Shown here: positions 10,299 through 19,839 of the stretch, piece by piece
How the letters are laid out: each line of letters opens with the position of its first letter
Numbering within the stretch: position 1 is the stretch's first letter
DNA from: Gnetum montanum
Lineage: Eukaryota; Streptophyta; Gnetopsida; Gnetales; Gnetaceae
Length of the DNA stretch: 64,000 nt
NCBI GenBank assembly: GCA_015680685.1
Contig: MNCI01025042.1
Location: forward strand, 255,731 to 319,730
Direction of reading: 5' to 3'
The notes under the pieces: model-generated
What the model was told of the DNA's origin: nothing
Databases searched by the model: none
The model's input: only the letters and a program-made list of their open reading frames with translations
Made by a program: the position numbers and the translations under genes

Positions 10299-12272
10299 AT
10301 GATTGACGACGGCCAAATCACCTTCGACGAGGCCAACCCGATCCAACCGCAGAATCAAGCTATGGGGGTCTATAAAGACCCTTTGAACACTAAAGAGGCA
10401 CCATATGTTATTAATACAATATATCTTGATGACGATTCCGAGGCATCCAACATCAACACCATCTACCCTGGGTGTACACAACAAACATCCGACAGGCCGT
10501 TTATAGTTCGCATTCCTGCTCTTGCATCCACATCCATGCCCCAACCACCGCATGCCTCACAGCGACCATATGTTGTTCAGATGCCCCCAGCTGTAGCAAT
10601 GTCTAACACCATGACAAGCAACAAGCCATACGTGGTGCGTGTCCCTCCCGTCATTCCCTCAAATGCACCAACCCCTCATACTTGGCCTACCCCTTTCGTA
10701 GTTCGAGTACCACTAGCAGTCGCAATAGCAGAGGTCCAACCTCCACCAAAACCAACCCCCTATGTCATTAGGATACTCGAAAATCCTAATGATTACCGAT
10801 CCTCCACATCACAAACGCAAGGCGAACCTATCTCCTACGTCATTAGGGTACCTAGCCAGCCTTCTAACCAATCACATCTGATGGTACAACCACAATCCCG
10901 CCCAGCTCAATATCTGGTAAAAGTCCCAGGGCAACCCGAGGTGTCAAGACTAGTCCCACCTCCATGCCACACACAAGAACTCCTAGCAGATAGGGTTACA
11001 CGTGAACGTGTGGAGAAGGAACGCCAACGGCTAGCTGTGGGGCCACCTAAGCCTACTCCGCTTAACTCTGTACCCATGTCGTCATCTAACAACCAACCGA
11101 ACACAAGAAACAAAGGTGAATCGTCTGAAAAACATGAACCACCTAAAACGATAGTTCCGAACAAGAATGAAAAATCAACAAAACGTGAAATAAAACTGTT
11201 GGGCCCAATGGATCCAGTCATCGCTGATAAAAACATCCCCAATAGTGGAGGCTTCGCAACGGCCTTGACACAAGTCACACAAGCATTGAAACAAAAGAAC
11301 ACTTCACTAAGCTTGTACGACTTGGTTTTAACATCCCAAACACATCGGGAAGCTTTAGTACGTATGTTAACGCCAATCCCAGTAAGCAAGGACTTGCCCC
11401 CAAACAAACCCTCCATTCATGCGGTAATGTACTCGCCTCACGGGACTACTCCTAAGCCCTTAACCTTTCATGATGACAACATTAAGGTGGACAAGAAAAC
11501 AGGGGAGATAACAACAGCCCCCATGTTCATAACGATACGTATAAACCAGTTCAAAATACATAGGGTCCATGTAGATGATGGAGCCACAACAAACGTTGTA
11601 CCATACCCCATCATTGAGCAACTAGGGCTTACTGAGTTAATTAAACCAACCACAACTACATGTTTAAAGTCATTCAGCGGGTCACACGTAATGGTAAAAG
11701 GCACAATAACCTTATATTTCATAGCCAGAGACCAATTCCCTACATGTGCCGACTTCCTAGTGGTCGATGAAATGCCAGGATTCAACCTAATATTGGGAAG
11801 ACCGTGGTTGGCCCAACTGAGAGCTGTCTCCTCCCCTATACACCAAGAAATTCACCTGTCTTATGAAGGTGGTGAAATCATCATACATGGGGAAGCAGCT
11901 ACTCCTATCATTTCATCACACATGGACATGGACCAGGGCTCAGAGGTCGAGCTCGAAAAGCCTAGCCGAAATGACAAGAATCCGCAACCACCGGTAAGCA
12001 GTAAACCTTTAGACGCGGAACAAGAGCCTCCTAAAATAGAAACGCCTACGCCTGATATTGTACATACGGCTTCCCAATTAGAAACTAACACAGAAATCAT
12101 GCCAACTACTAAAACATCTAAAAACACTGACCCAGGAACCACTCCATCAGACGTCCCTTGGACCGAGTTACCATTCAACGTGATCAACGAAGGAGACGCC
12201 AAATACAGAATCATACCCGTTGACATATCGCCTAACATTCAAAGGAAGAAAATCAAAAAACTATTACAATAA
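10299..12272 (+). CDS. pro: Tat-1 protease with repeated proline-rich linker
   Basis: A 657-residue open frame, the longest uninterrupted one in the window. The N-terminal third has about seven repeats of a P-[YF]-[VI]-[VI]-R-[VI]-P motif (RPFIVRIP, RPYVVQMP, KPYVVRVP, TPFVVRVP, TPYVIRIL, ISYVIRVP, AQYLVKVP) in proline-rich sequence. Then comes a charged linker and a retropepsin-like domain: HRVHVDDGATTNVV as the active-site strand and LILGRPWLAQL as the second conserved strand. The usual D-[ST]-G is D-D-G here, and the same D-D-G occurs in Tat-2 and Tat-3. The C-terminus has W-x-ELPF, also shared. The domain would cleave the gag-pol polyprotein. It probably reads on from gag; the ATG may not be the real start. 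RT does not follow directly, because a 5.8 kb insert with an antisense gene intervenes. Confidence 0.85.
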   Translation: MIDDGQITFDEANPIQPQNQAMGVYKDPLNTKEAPYVINTIYLDDDSEASNINTIYPGCTQQTSDRPFIVRIPALASTSMPQPPHASQRPYVVQMPPAVAMSNTMTSNKPYVVRVPPVIPSNAPTPHTWPTPFVVRVPLAVAIAEVQPPPKPTPYVIRILENPNDYRSSTSQTQGEPISYVIRVPSQPSNQSHLMVQPQSRPAQYLVKVPGQPEVSRLVPPPCHTQELLADRVTRERVEKERQRLAVGPPKPTPLNSVPMSSSNNQPNTRNKGESSEKHEPPKTIVPNKNEKSTKREIKLLGPMDPVIADKNIPNSGGFATALTQVTQALKQKNTSLSLYDLVLTSQTHREALVRMLTPIPVSKDLPPNKPSIHAVMYSPHGTTPKPLTFHDDNIKVDKKTGEITTAPMFITIRINQFKIHRVHVDDGATTNVVPYPIIEQLGLTELIKPTTTTCLKSFSGSHVMVKGTITLYFIARDQFPTCADFLVVDEMPGFNLILGRPWLAQLRAVSSPIHQEIHLSYEGGEIIIHGEAATPIISSHMDMDQGSEVELEKPSRNDKNPQPPVSSKPLDAEQEPPKIETPTPDIVHTASQLETNTEIMPTTKTSKNTDPGTTPSDVPWTELPFNVINEGDAKYRIIPVDISPNIQRKKIKKLLQ

Positions 12273-12279
12273 TATCAAC

Positions 12280-12600
12280 ACTCAGTCTGAAATGACGTTA
12301 AACTATAACATGTCCGAAACGACGTTAAACTACAAATCGTTCGAAATGACACTAAACTATGATAAATCAAAAAAAGAAAAACAAAACAAAATACTACGCT
12401 ACACTCCCAGTTCGGAATGACGTTAAACTATCATGTCTGCAATGACATAAAACTAGCCACGATCAGCAATGATCACTCGACCGAGAAATCTATCTGCATC
12501 CTTCAAAATATTTCCTGATTACATTGGGGCTCGAAATGACCATAAACTATGCATGGGGCCCGAAATGGCCATAAACTAGTACGTGTTTTTCGTTTATCTT
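12280..12600 (+). repeat. Junction repeats after protease (GAAATGAC-TTAAACTA type)
   Basis: About seven copies of a unit with core GAAATGACGTTAAACTA or GGCCCGAAATGGCCATAAACTA lie between the protease stop and the 3' end of the antisense gene. Related units recur at 17870-18020 and 21605-21990, and at the same junction in Tat-2 (45950-46310, reverse complement). Confidence 0.8.
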
Positions 12601-15124
12601 TTATAATTACATTTCCGCATTGCACTTAAAACAAAAAATGAACCAAAACATTTTACATTTGTATGTCATGTTTACAGTTAAATTAAAAATCAACAAAAAC
12701 TTTCTTACATGCAATGTTGTACAATTACAAGCGTCAACTATTTTCGTCCATCTCAAAATTTTCAAGTTACAATTCCGGTATAAATTTGAGTCAGAAAACA
12801 ACAAAAACTTAAAAATTAAAACGCTAAAAATCTGGGACGGGAGGGTCGTCCCCTTTAAATTCACTAGCATCAGGGGCCCCTGCTCCACTGGGGCCAGCTT
12901 CTTGGGCATCACCGCCACCTTCATCCTGAAAATACCAAAAAGAAACAACCAACACAAGAATAAGCGAATGTCAAAATTTTAAACATTATTCAATAAATTA
13001 ACTTCATAAGGACAAAACGCTTACCATAGGAGATCCCCCTAAGCCAAATTCCAGCCGATGAAGGATTTCCTCTTCTGAAACGCTGGCCCAATCCATCCCA
13101 TCAAGGCCTAAGTCAACGTCTGCCAAAGTCTTTCCTTTGTCGACAGCCGACCAGGTAGGACGTTTTAGGGGGAACTCGCCCACCAACACTTCCCCAGAAA
13201 TAGTTTTGATCACCCTTGTAGGCGACTCCATTTCCACAGTTGTATTTTGAGAAAAAGTATCGAAGGAAGAACGCAAACCCAAACCCTCCACAAACATCTC
13301 TAGTTGGCGCTTTTCAATAGACACCTCTTTTAACGACTTCTTGTAGTAATGTTTGTGATTTTTCTCATCCTGACCCCACTTACGAACCTTAGAAGTGAAA
13401 GATTTCCAATCTTGACATTTAAGGTTCAGGAGATCGATTTGGACTTTGCGCTCTACCATTCTCCAAGTCAGCGACAGATGATGATTTAGTAGATTCCAAT
13501 ATCTGGTGTATGTAACCTCGGACGTTCGCCAGGAGCGATCGCCACTTAGTCTGGCAGCGGAGAACTCATACCGAGCCTTCAGATCGTCACGTTCCACTGA
13601 TATTTCAGAGACTTCCTTTTCTTTTGCCTAAATCTGTAGCCACAACTGCTCATCAATGGAACGCCTACAAGTCCATAACGACTTAGCGTTGTGCACAAGG
13701 CCTTCTGCAACTCCCTCATAAACAGGCCTTGGCACCTGTTCCACTTCTGGGAAAAGTATGGTTAAACTTTCTATGCTAATGTTTTCAGAGGGATCCCATC
13801 TCAATTTAGCACCTACCCAAGCGAAAAATACATGTTAAGACAATATAAATAAGATGTGAAACTCCAAACCTCTAAATGATTCATACCTATATCAAGGTGG
13901 GCCTCCTGGATCTGTTCAACAACTTCCTCCACGATTCCAGCCACAAAATCCATCTTACTTGGCATTTCTGCCCAAGTAAGTGGCTCACGGGTACGGGATG
14001 AACTAACCTCCGTGGTCCTCTTAAGGGGAACCGTCTTCATGGGTACGTCCAACCACATTGTCCTGGTCTCGCTGCCTTCATCTGAACAGGATAAAAACAC
14101 GAAAATAAAATACCATAGGATTGACAATTGATCAAGCAATTCAAAATGAAATAAAAAGGAAAATGTACCATGATCCTTGTCACCCTCTGGGGGATCGTCC
14201 AAATCTAGATTTCCCTTAAAGAAGCTGCTGAACATTTGGTTGACAGCGTCCTGATCGTCCAACGGTTCGATTTCAGTGGTATTTTCCTTTAACTCCTCCG
14301 TCCCTCCGCCCTAGCTCTTCTCTGTGTTTTCCTCCTCGTTATTCTTCTCCGTGTTGGTCTCCTCCTCCTCGGTGATAGTCTCTAAAGCCTGTTTCCTCAC
14401 TGCTGTTAAAATCAAGCCAAAAACATCAATGACACATAAGTGATTGAAGTAAAAGTTATAAACAAAATGAAAGCGATAAAGCAATAAGCAAGCGAGGTCC
14501 GCTTACCAGGCATCTTGAAGCGTATGTGCTTCACGCATGGCTGGTTCACATCAGAGACTTCCTCAGTCACGCGTTCAAGCCTTTTTAGCTTTGACTTGGC
14601 TTGGCCAACGGTATCCTTGATGACCTATTCCGCCCATCTAGCAGTGTAGGGTACGTCATCTGGCTCCAATCCCAAACTATCACGTGTATGGATTGAAGCG
14701 CTAGATGATCCCCCTGTAGTAATAGAAATGGATTCATCAATGCCTTCAGGTGCATCTTGGGATTTAGCTATCTCAAACAAGTGATTGATCCACGGGCGGG
14801 ATAGTTGACCCCGATCCCGCAGAACAAACTTGTTGTCTACACGAACTACCAGGAACTCGACAAAATGGCGAAGGTAACCAGCAAAGAACGCAAAGGTGAA
14901 GTGAGATTACGTCTCGACATTCGAACGCAACTGCACTATCTCCTTGTGCATACCCGCCAACAAAAATAGGGGCCAGTTATATCGCATGCCCGTTTCCAAG
15001 ATAGTTCGCATGACACGAACAGCCTCAACCCCAAGACTCTTCACCTGGGAAAGGGTTTTAGGGAAAACCTGTGCCCTGAACAAGGGATATAATTCGTTCA
15101 CTTCCACAACTTTTGCTTTCCCCT

Positions 15125-16084
15125 NNNNNNNNNNNNNNNNNNNNNNNNNNNNNNNNNNNNNNNNNNNNNNNNNNNNNNNNNNNNNNNNNNNNNNNNNNNN
15201 NNNNNNNNNNNNNNNNNNNNNNNNNNNNNNNNNNNNNNNNNNNNNNNNNNNNNNNNNNNNNNNNNNNNNNNNNNNNNNNNNNNNNNNNNNNNNNNNNNNN
15301 NNNNNNNNNNNNNNNNNNNNNNNNNNNNNNNNNNNNNNNNNNNNNNNNNNNNNNNNNNNNNNNNNNNNNNNNNNNNNNNNNNNNNNNNNNNNNNNNNNNN
15401 NNNNNNNNNNNNNNNNNNNNNNNNNNNNNNNNNNNNNNNNNNNNNNNNNNNNNNNNNNNNNNNNNNNNNNNNNNNNNNNNNNNNNNNNNNNNNNNNNNNN
15501 NNNNNNNNNNNNNNNNNNNNNNNNNNNNNNNNNNNNNNNNNNNNNNNNNNNNNNNNNNNNNNNNNNNNNNNNNNNNNNNNNNNNNNNNNNNNNNNNNNNN
15601 NNNNNNNNNNNNNNNNNNNNNNNNNNNNNNNNNNNNNNNNNNNNNNNNNNNNNNNNNNNNNNNNNNNNNNNNNNNNNNNNNNNNNNNNNNNNNNNNNNNN
15701 NNNNNNNNNNNNNNNNNNNNNNNNNNNNNNNNNNNNNNNNNNNNNNNNNNNNNNNNNNNNNNNNNNNNNNNNNNNNNNNNNNNNNNNNNNNNNNNNNNNN
15801 NNNNNNNNNNNNNNNNNNNNNNNNNNNNNNNNNNNNNNNNNNNNNNNNNNNNNNNNNNNNNNNNNNNNNNNNNNNNNNNNNNNNNNNNNNNNNNNNNNNN
15901 NNNNNNNNNNNNNNNNNNNNNNNNNNNNNNNNNNNNNNNNNNNNNNNNNNNNNNNNNNNNNNNNNNNNNNNNNNNNNNNNNNNNNNNNNNNNNNNNNNNN
16001 NNNNNNNNNNNNNNNNNNNNNNNNNNNNNNNNNNNNNNNNNNNNNNNNNNNNNNNNNNNNNNNNNNNNNNNNNNNNNNNNNNNN
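15125..16084. other. Assembly gap (960 N)
   Basis: Unknown sequence inside the Tat-1 antisense gene. It hides the 3' part of the NIF-like exon, at least one intron, and the start of the following exon. Long ORFs that cross it are artefacts of reading N as residues. Confidence 1.
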
Positions 16085-16150
16085 GGGCAGCTATGAACAG
16101 AGTATTGTTGAGGTAGTCTAACCCTCATGGAAATAGTGCCCACACATGCA

Positions 16151-16481
16151 TTAATGGGGTGTTGACTTAGGCCCACGGGTAGAACCATCTTCATTAACAA
16201 GTGGCCCCTCGTCAATGTCTTCTATGAAGACCATGACACCCTCTGCAGCTCCCGACAGCATTACCTCAAGCACACTCTGTGCAATCACCTCGCTAAAGTT
16301 CGACCAGATGGCCACCTCGAAATTGTCTAATAGGAAGGTCAAAAATTCACATGCACCTTCCCTGAACCAAACCCCGTCTTCATCCACGGTTAGATCTAGG
16401 AGAGCCTCCCTAGCCTCAACGGGGCCAACCCATATTAAGACCCCGACAAGGTCAACAACAAGGAGGAAGCGCTTACTGTCC
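16151..16481 (-). pseudogene. NIF/FCP1-like HAD domain exon of the Tat-1 antisense gene
   Basis: This is the best-preserved copy of the domain. The first strand LLVVDLVGVL corresponds to HAD motif I (usually DLDETL, or DLNGLL in some plant members). CEFLTFLLDNFEVAIWSNFS is the R/CEFL..NFEV.IWS block, with the motif II Ser in IWS. A stretch of acidic sequence follows (VFIEDIDEG). It is about 105 residues before the frame ends near the gap. The upstream Met at 16495 lies in the intron, before the AG acceptor, so it is not the start. HAD enzymes need both Asp residues of DxD; Val at the second position argues against normal catalysis. The homologous exon in Tat-2 reads ELVGIL with NFNVMMWSHLS, and in Tat-3 DLVGIL with NFSVMFWSHLF. 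Confidence 0.75.
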
Positions 16482-16560
16482 CTGCAACCAATCATGACAC
16501 CACAATAAATTAGCCATGCTTCAAAACCACTTTACATCATAAATCGACACTTACAAATCT

Positions 16561-17256
16561 ATTTTTTTTTTACTGTTTACACTCAGCGTATACGCCACAT
16601 AAACCAGCGTATACGCCACATAAACCAACGTATACGCCGGTGAAATTGTTTACGCTTAGCGTAATACACTGCTTAACTCAGCGTATACGCTGTACATTGA
16701 GCGTATACGCTGCCTAACTTAGCATATATGCTGACAATGAACTATTTTACGCTATCACCCGAACCTTTTACGCTCAGCGTATACACCGAAGAAACCCTTA
16801 GCGTATACGCCCAAGTTCGCTTTCACCGTAAGCAGTCTACACCAGCACGGAACAAACAAGTGTACACCAGAAGCATGAAAAGCAAGTCTACGCTGTAAAA
16901 ACAACTGCGCACACACAGCGTATATTCTAAACAAACCCTCAGCATATACGCCATCACAGTAAACAGAATTTACGTTGATAAAACAAACAAATCACGTTGA
17001 CAAAATTTCATGCATAGAGAACTCATGACGTCGTGGCTTACGCTGACATGTGCAGGAAAATTGCTTACGCTAATAAAACTGATTACGCCTTGATAGTTTA
17101 CGCTAACCTAATTTTACGCTATGAAATTGCGCTCGGCGTATACGCCGAAAACCCCATACGCCAAAAAATCCTCTACGCTCGGCGTATACGCCGAGACTGT
17201 CTACGCTGAAAAAGAGAAGCAAAAAAATAATAATAGAGGAAGGGATCAGAGCCTAC
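16561..17256. repeat. CGTATACG palindrome cluster in antisense intron 1 (Tat-1)
   Basis: Dispersed copies of AGCGTATACGC(C/T) lie at about 16585, 16608, 16629, 16681, 16701, 16801, 17136 and 17182, mixed with TTTACGCT. CGTATACG is a perfect palindrome; the copy at 17178-17195 is 18 bases, CTCGGCGTATACGCCGAG. The spacing is irregular, so it is not a tandem array. The same motif fills both LTRs. Confidence 0.85.
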
Positions 17257-17399
17257 CTATGGGATGTCACAGGCCATGACGAGATCCTTGGCCTGGGCAG
17301 GCCCTACAGCATGGCTTTAGTCTCCTCCACAAAGGTCAAATTGGGACCCTTCCTCCCATGGCCTTCCACTTCTTTTCCTTTTCCCATCTCGACCTCCTT

Positions 17400-17625
17400 T
17401 ACGCTGATCGCACAAGTTTACGCTGAGGAGGACAATCTACGCTGAAGCCTGAAATTCTACACTCCGCGTCTACGTTGGGGTTTAGTGTTGGGCGTCTACG
17501 CTAAGGGTTACTCTTCGGCGTCTACGCTCATGAGTAAATTTATGCTTACGCTAGGGTGCGATAGTTTACGCTTATGCTTTGACAGTTTACGCTCTATCAC
17601 TTACACTCATGATTCAAAGTAAGAA
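17400..17625. repeat. TTTACGCT/CTACGCT cluster upstream of the antisense gene
   Basis: Repeated TACGCT words (for example GGCGTCTACGCT) lie between the antisense start codon and its putative TATA box. They resemble the Tat-1 leader at 7638-8229. This would be the antisense 5' UTR. Confidence 0.6.
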
Positions 17626-17650
17626 ACAAATGAAACCCCTCCCCCCTTTC

Positions 17651-17660
17651 TTTATATACC
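17651..17660 (-). promoter_or_regulatory. Candidate TATA box of the Tat-1 antisense gene
   Basis: On the minus strand the sequence reads GGTATATAAAG, about 265 bases upstream of the antisense ATG at 17387. It is the only strong TATA-like site in the spacer between RT and that ATG. Promoter activity is inferred from position and match only. Confidence 0.45.
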
Positions 17661-17869
17661 GCTCCGCTGATGCTGATGCCGCCGTTTACAACACCGTTGC
17701 TCCTTTTTGCCATTTTGTGCCTCTTCACTTGGTTTTCACTAAATTTTCCCGAAAAAAAGAAATAATAATAATAATAATAATAATAATTAAAAATAGAGAT
17801 TATTACGTCCTGGTTTCCCCGTGGACCCCATTTCGCATGTTTACGCTGAACATTCTAGTGTAAACCCCA

Positions 17870-18025
17870 TTGAGGCCCGGTATGGTCTTAAACTGCCATT
17901 AAGGCCCGGTACGGCCTTAAACTACCATTTCCCAATCTAGTGACGGCTCGGTATGGCCTTAAACTACCACTTGCGGCCCGGTAAGGCCTTAAGCTGTTGT
18001 ACGTCCCGGTGTGACAATAATTCAC
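17870..18025 (+). repeat. Junction repeats before RT (GGCCCGGTANGGCCTTAAACTA)
   Basis: Four to five units of about 35 bases with core GGCCCGGTACGGCCTTAAACT. The core contains a GGCC...GGCC inverted repeat. They mark the border between the antisense gene region and pol. Confidence 0.82.
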
Positions 18026-18104
18026 CATTATGCATGTACACATAGTTTAAAATTACCAAAAGGCATAGAATGTTTCCCCTTTCTCTTATTCAACTCTTTG
18101 TTTA

Positions 18105-19400
18105 TTGGCAGGAGCAAGCTCAATGGATTGCCAGCATTTAACCGCACCGTTAATCATTGACGGACCATATGGCAAAATGGCACGAGACATTAACATAAAC
18201 TTCATCAACTTAAGTTCACCAATGGATGATGTAGTCATAGCCTCAACGCTGCAAAAAATAGACAACTACAAAGTCATGACAAGAATCCTAGACATAGAAG
18301 CTGAGAATATCACTGAAGACCCATTGGCCAAAACTCCCATTACCATGCCTGATGGGGAAATCAAAGTATTAAAATTAAGCACACTATTACAACTGCACTT
18401 GGCCAAAGACATCGAGAATGTGCTTAGGGAAAATATGAAAGCATTCGCATGGTCCTATACGGACATGCCTGGGCTAGATCCTAGAATTTTCCAGCACAAC
18501 ATTATTCTTGACCCAAAATTGAGACCAGTAAAACAAAAGGCACGAAAAGTTAGACCCAAGGTGGCATTGGCAGTTCAGAATGAGATCACCAAGCTTTATC
18601 AAGCTAGTTTCATTCAGGCTGTTGATTACGCTGAGTGGGTGTCCAACATGGTCATTGTCCTGAAGAAAAATGGAAGTATCCGCTTATGTATTGACTTCCG
18701 AGATCTGAACGTAGCAACCATAAAAGATGACTTTCCCCTACCCAGCATCGATCAAATTTTTGACTCAACTGCCGGGCATGCCTTATTGTCTTTTATGGAT
18801 GGCTTCTCGGGATACAATCAAATATGTATCAACCCGGAACATCAACTTAGGACAACCTTTATGATGCCATGGGGAACCTTTTGCTATACAATGATGCCCT
18901 TTGGTCTCAAGAACGCTGGAGCCACATATCAAAGAGCGATGACATTTATCTTTAATGATTACATGCTATGATCGCTCAATGATTACGTGGATGACATTGT
19001 AGTTAGATAAAAAATGGAAGAACAACATGTACAAGATCTCGACTTAGTATTGAAACATTGTTTGAAGTATGAACTAAGACTTAATCCAAAAAAATGTGTC
19101 TTCGGCGTCAAAACAGGCAAAATGCTCAGATTCATAGCCTCCAAAGCAGGGATACGGGTGGACCCCGATAAGGTTAAGGCCATAACAAACCTGAAACCAC
19201 CAGGCAACCTTACCAAACTTCGAGGTCTACAAGGTAGATTGCAGTTTATCAGGCATTTCATAGAAAAACTGACGAACAAACTAAAACCTATGAACCACCT
19301 ATTACGCAAAAAAATCCATTTTGGATGGACTCCGCAGTGCCAAGAAGCATTCGAGAACATCAAAACAGCTCTTGCCTAACTACCTACGGTTTACCCGCCC
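18105..19400 (+). pseudogene. pol: Tat-1 reverse transcriptase, interrupted
   Basis: The Ty3/gypsy RT starts in an open frame 18105-18971 with typical blocks: WVSNMVIVLKKNGSIRLCIDFRDLN, DDFPLPSIDQIFD, LSFMDGFSGYNQI, MPFGLKNAGATYQR. A TGA at 18969 and a TAA at 19009 interrupt it around the catalytic NDYVDDIVV, which is still present. The frame resumes with CLKYELRLNPKKCVFGVKTGKMLRF and the thumb/connection LRGLQGRLQFIRHFIEKL to the TAA at 19377. RT would copy the element RNA into DNA. Tat-2 has an aligned copy with EQLNDYVDDIAVKSKM, which shows that the two stops replace sense codons. The frame is open about 40 codons upstream of the RT core, and there is no gag-pol fusion in the DNA. Confidence 0.92.
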
Positions 19401-19800
19401 AAAAACGATAAACCATTTTACATCTACCTTGCCACTTCGGAATCGTCAATCGCATCTATGCTTTGCCAAAAACAAGATGATGGAACTGAAGTCCCTATAT
19501 ATTACTTGAGCAATGCATTAGTTGCCCACGAGAAAAGGTATAACGAAATGGAGAAGTCATGTTTAGCTTTGGTCTTTTCTTTAGGAAAATGGCGACACTA
19601 CCTCTTCCGTAACCAAGTTTACATAATTTGCAAGGACAATGTACTGAGAGCCATAACAGGGAACATCTACAAAACAAGTCGAATAGCCCGGTGGAAAGCC
19701 ATGATAGCTGAGTTTGACCTGTACTATGTAGCGCAATCATCAGTCAAGGGTCAAGCCATAGCAAACCAAATGGCCACATCACCAACACGTGATCAAGCAA
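19400..19800 (+). pseudogene. pol: Tat-1 Ty3-type RNase H
   Basis: The domain after RT has PIYYLSNALVAHEKRYNEME, LALVFSLGKWRHYLF and IARWKAMIAEFDLYYV, the usual RNase H/tether region of Ty3/gypsy pol. It would remove RNA from the RNA-DNA hybrid. It begins after a frame break near 19377 but then stays in the frame that runs on into the second RNase H without a stop until 20163. Confidence 0.88.
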
Positions 19801-19839
19801 CTATAGAGCCAGAATTTGCGGATGAGAATATAAGAGCCA

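Larger units (their letters stand above)
12824..17387 (-). pseudogene. Tat-1 antisense spliced gene with FCP1/NIF-like HAD domain
   Basis: This is a multi-exon gene opposite to gag-pol, between protease and RT. Exon 1 (17387-17257) starts MGKGKEVEG and ends WPVTSHR at a GTAGGC donor. Exon 2 starts at 16481 after TTGCAG: SKRFLLVVDLVGVLIWVG, then CEFLTFLLDNFEVAIWSNFS, the signature of FCP1/SCP-type phosphatases (NIF domain). It runs into the N gap. The exon down to 14508 has ELYPLFRAQVFPKTL and FTFAFFAGYLRHFVEFLVV. Further exons are 14402-14169, 14081-13887, 13812-13025 and 12925-12824, each with GT-AG borders. The last ends in an acidic Pro/Gly tail (DDPPVPDF). The family is probably a protein phosphatase relative, but the second Asp of the DxD motif is Val. 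Stops: TAG in exon 1, TAA near 14910, TAG near 14310, and one near 13630. Confidence 0.75.

Noticed and set aside
12620-12982. 120-residue plus-strand ORF between protease and RT
   Set aside because: It overlaps the last exon and intron of the antisense gene in reverse; Lys/Asn/Phe-rich without domain.
14944-16215. Long ORFs on both strands across 15125-16084
   Set aside because: They are read through N. Only the flanking antisense exons are real sequence.
16561-17256. CRISPR-like or satellite array
   Set aside because: The CGTATACG copies are irregularly spaced with no unique spacers of constant length, and the context is a plant retrotransposon.
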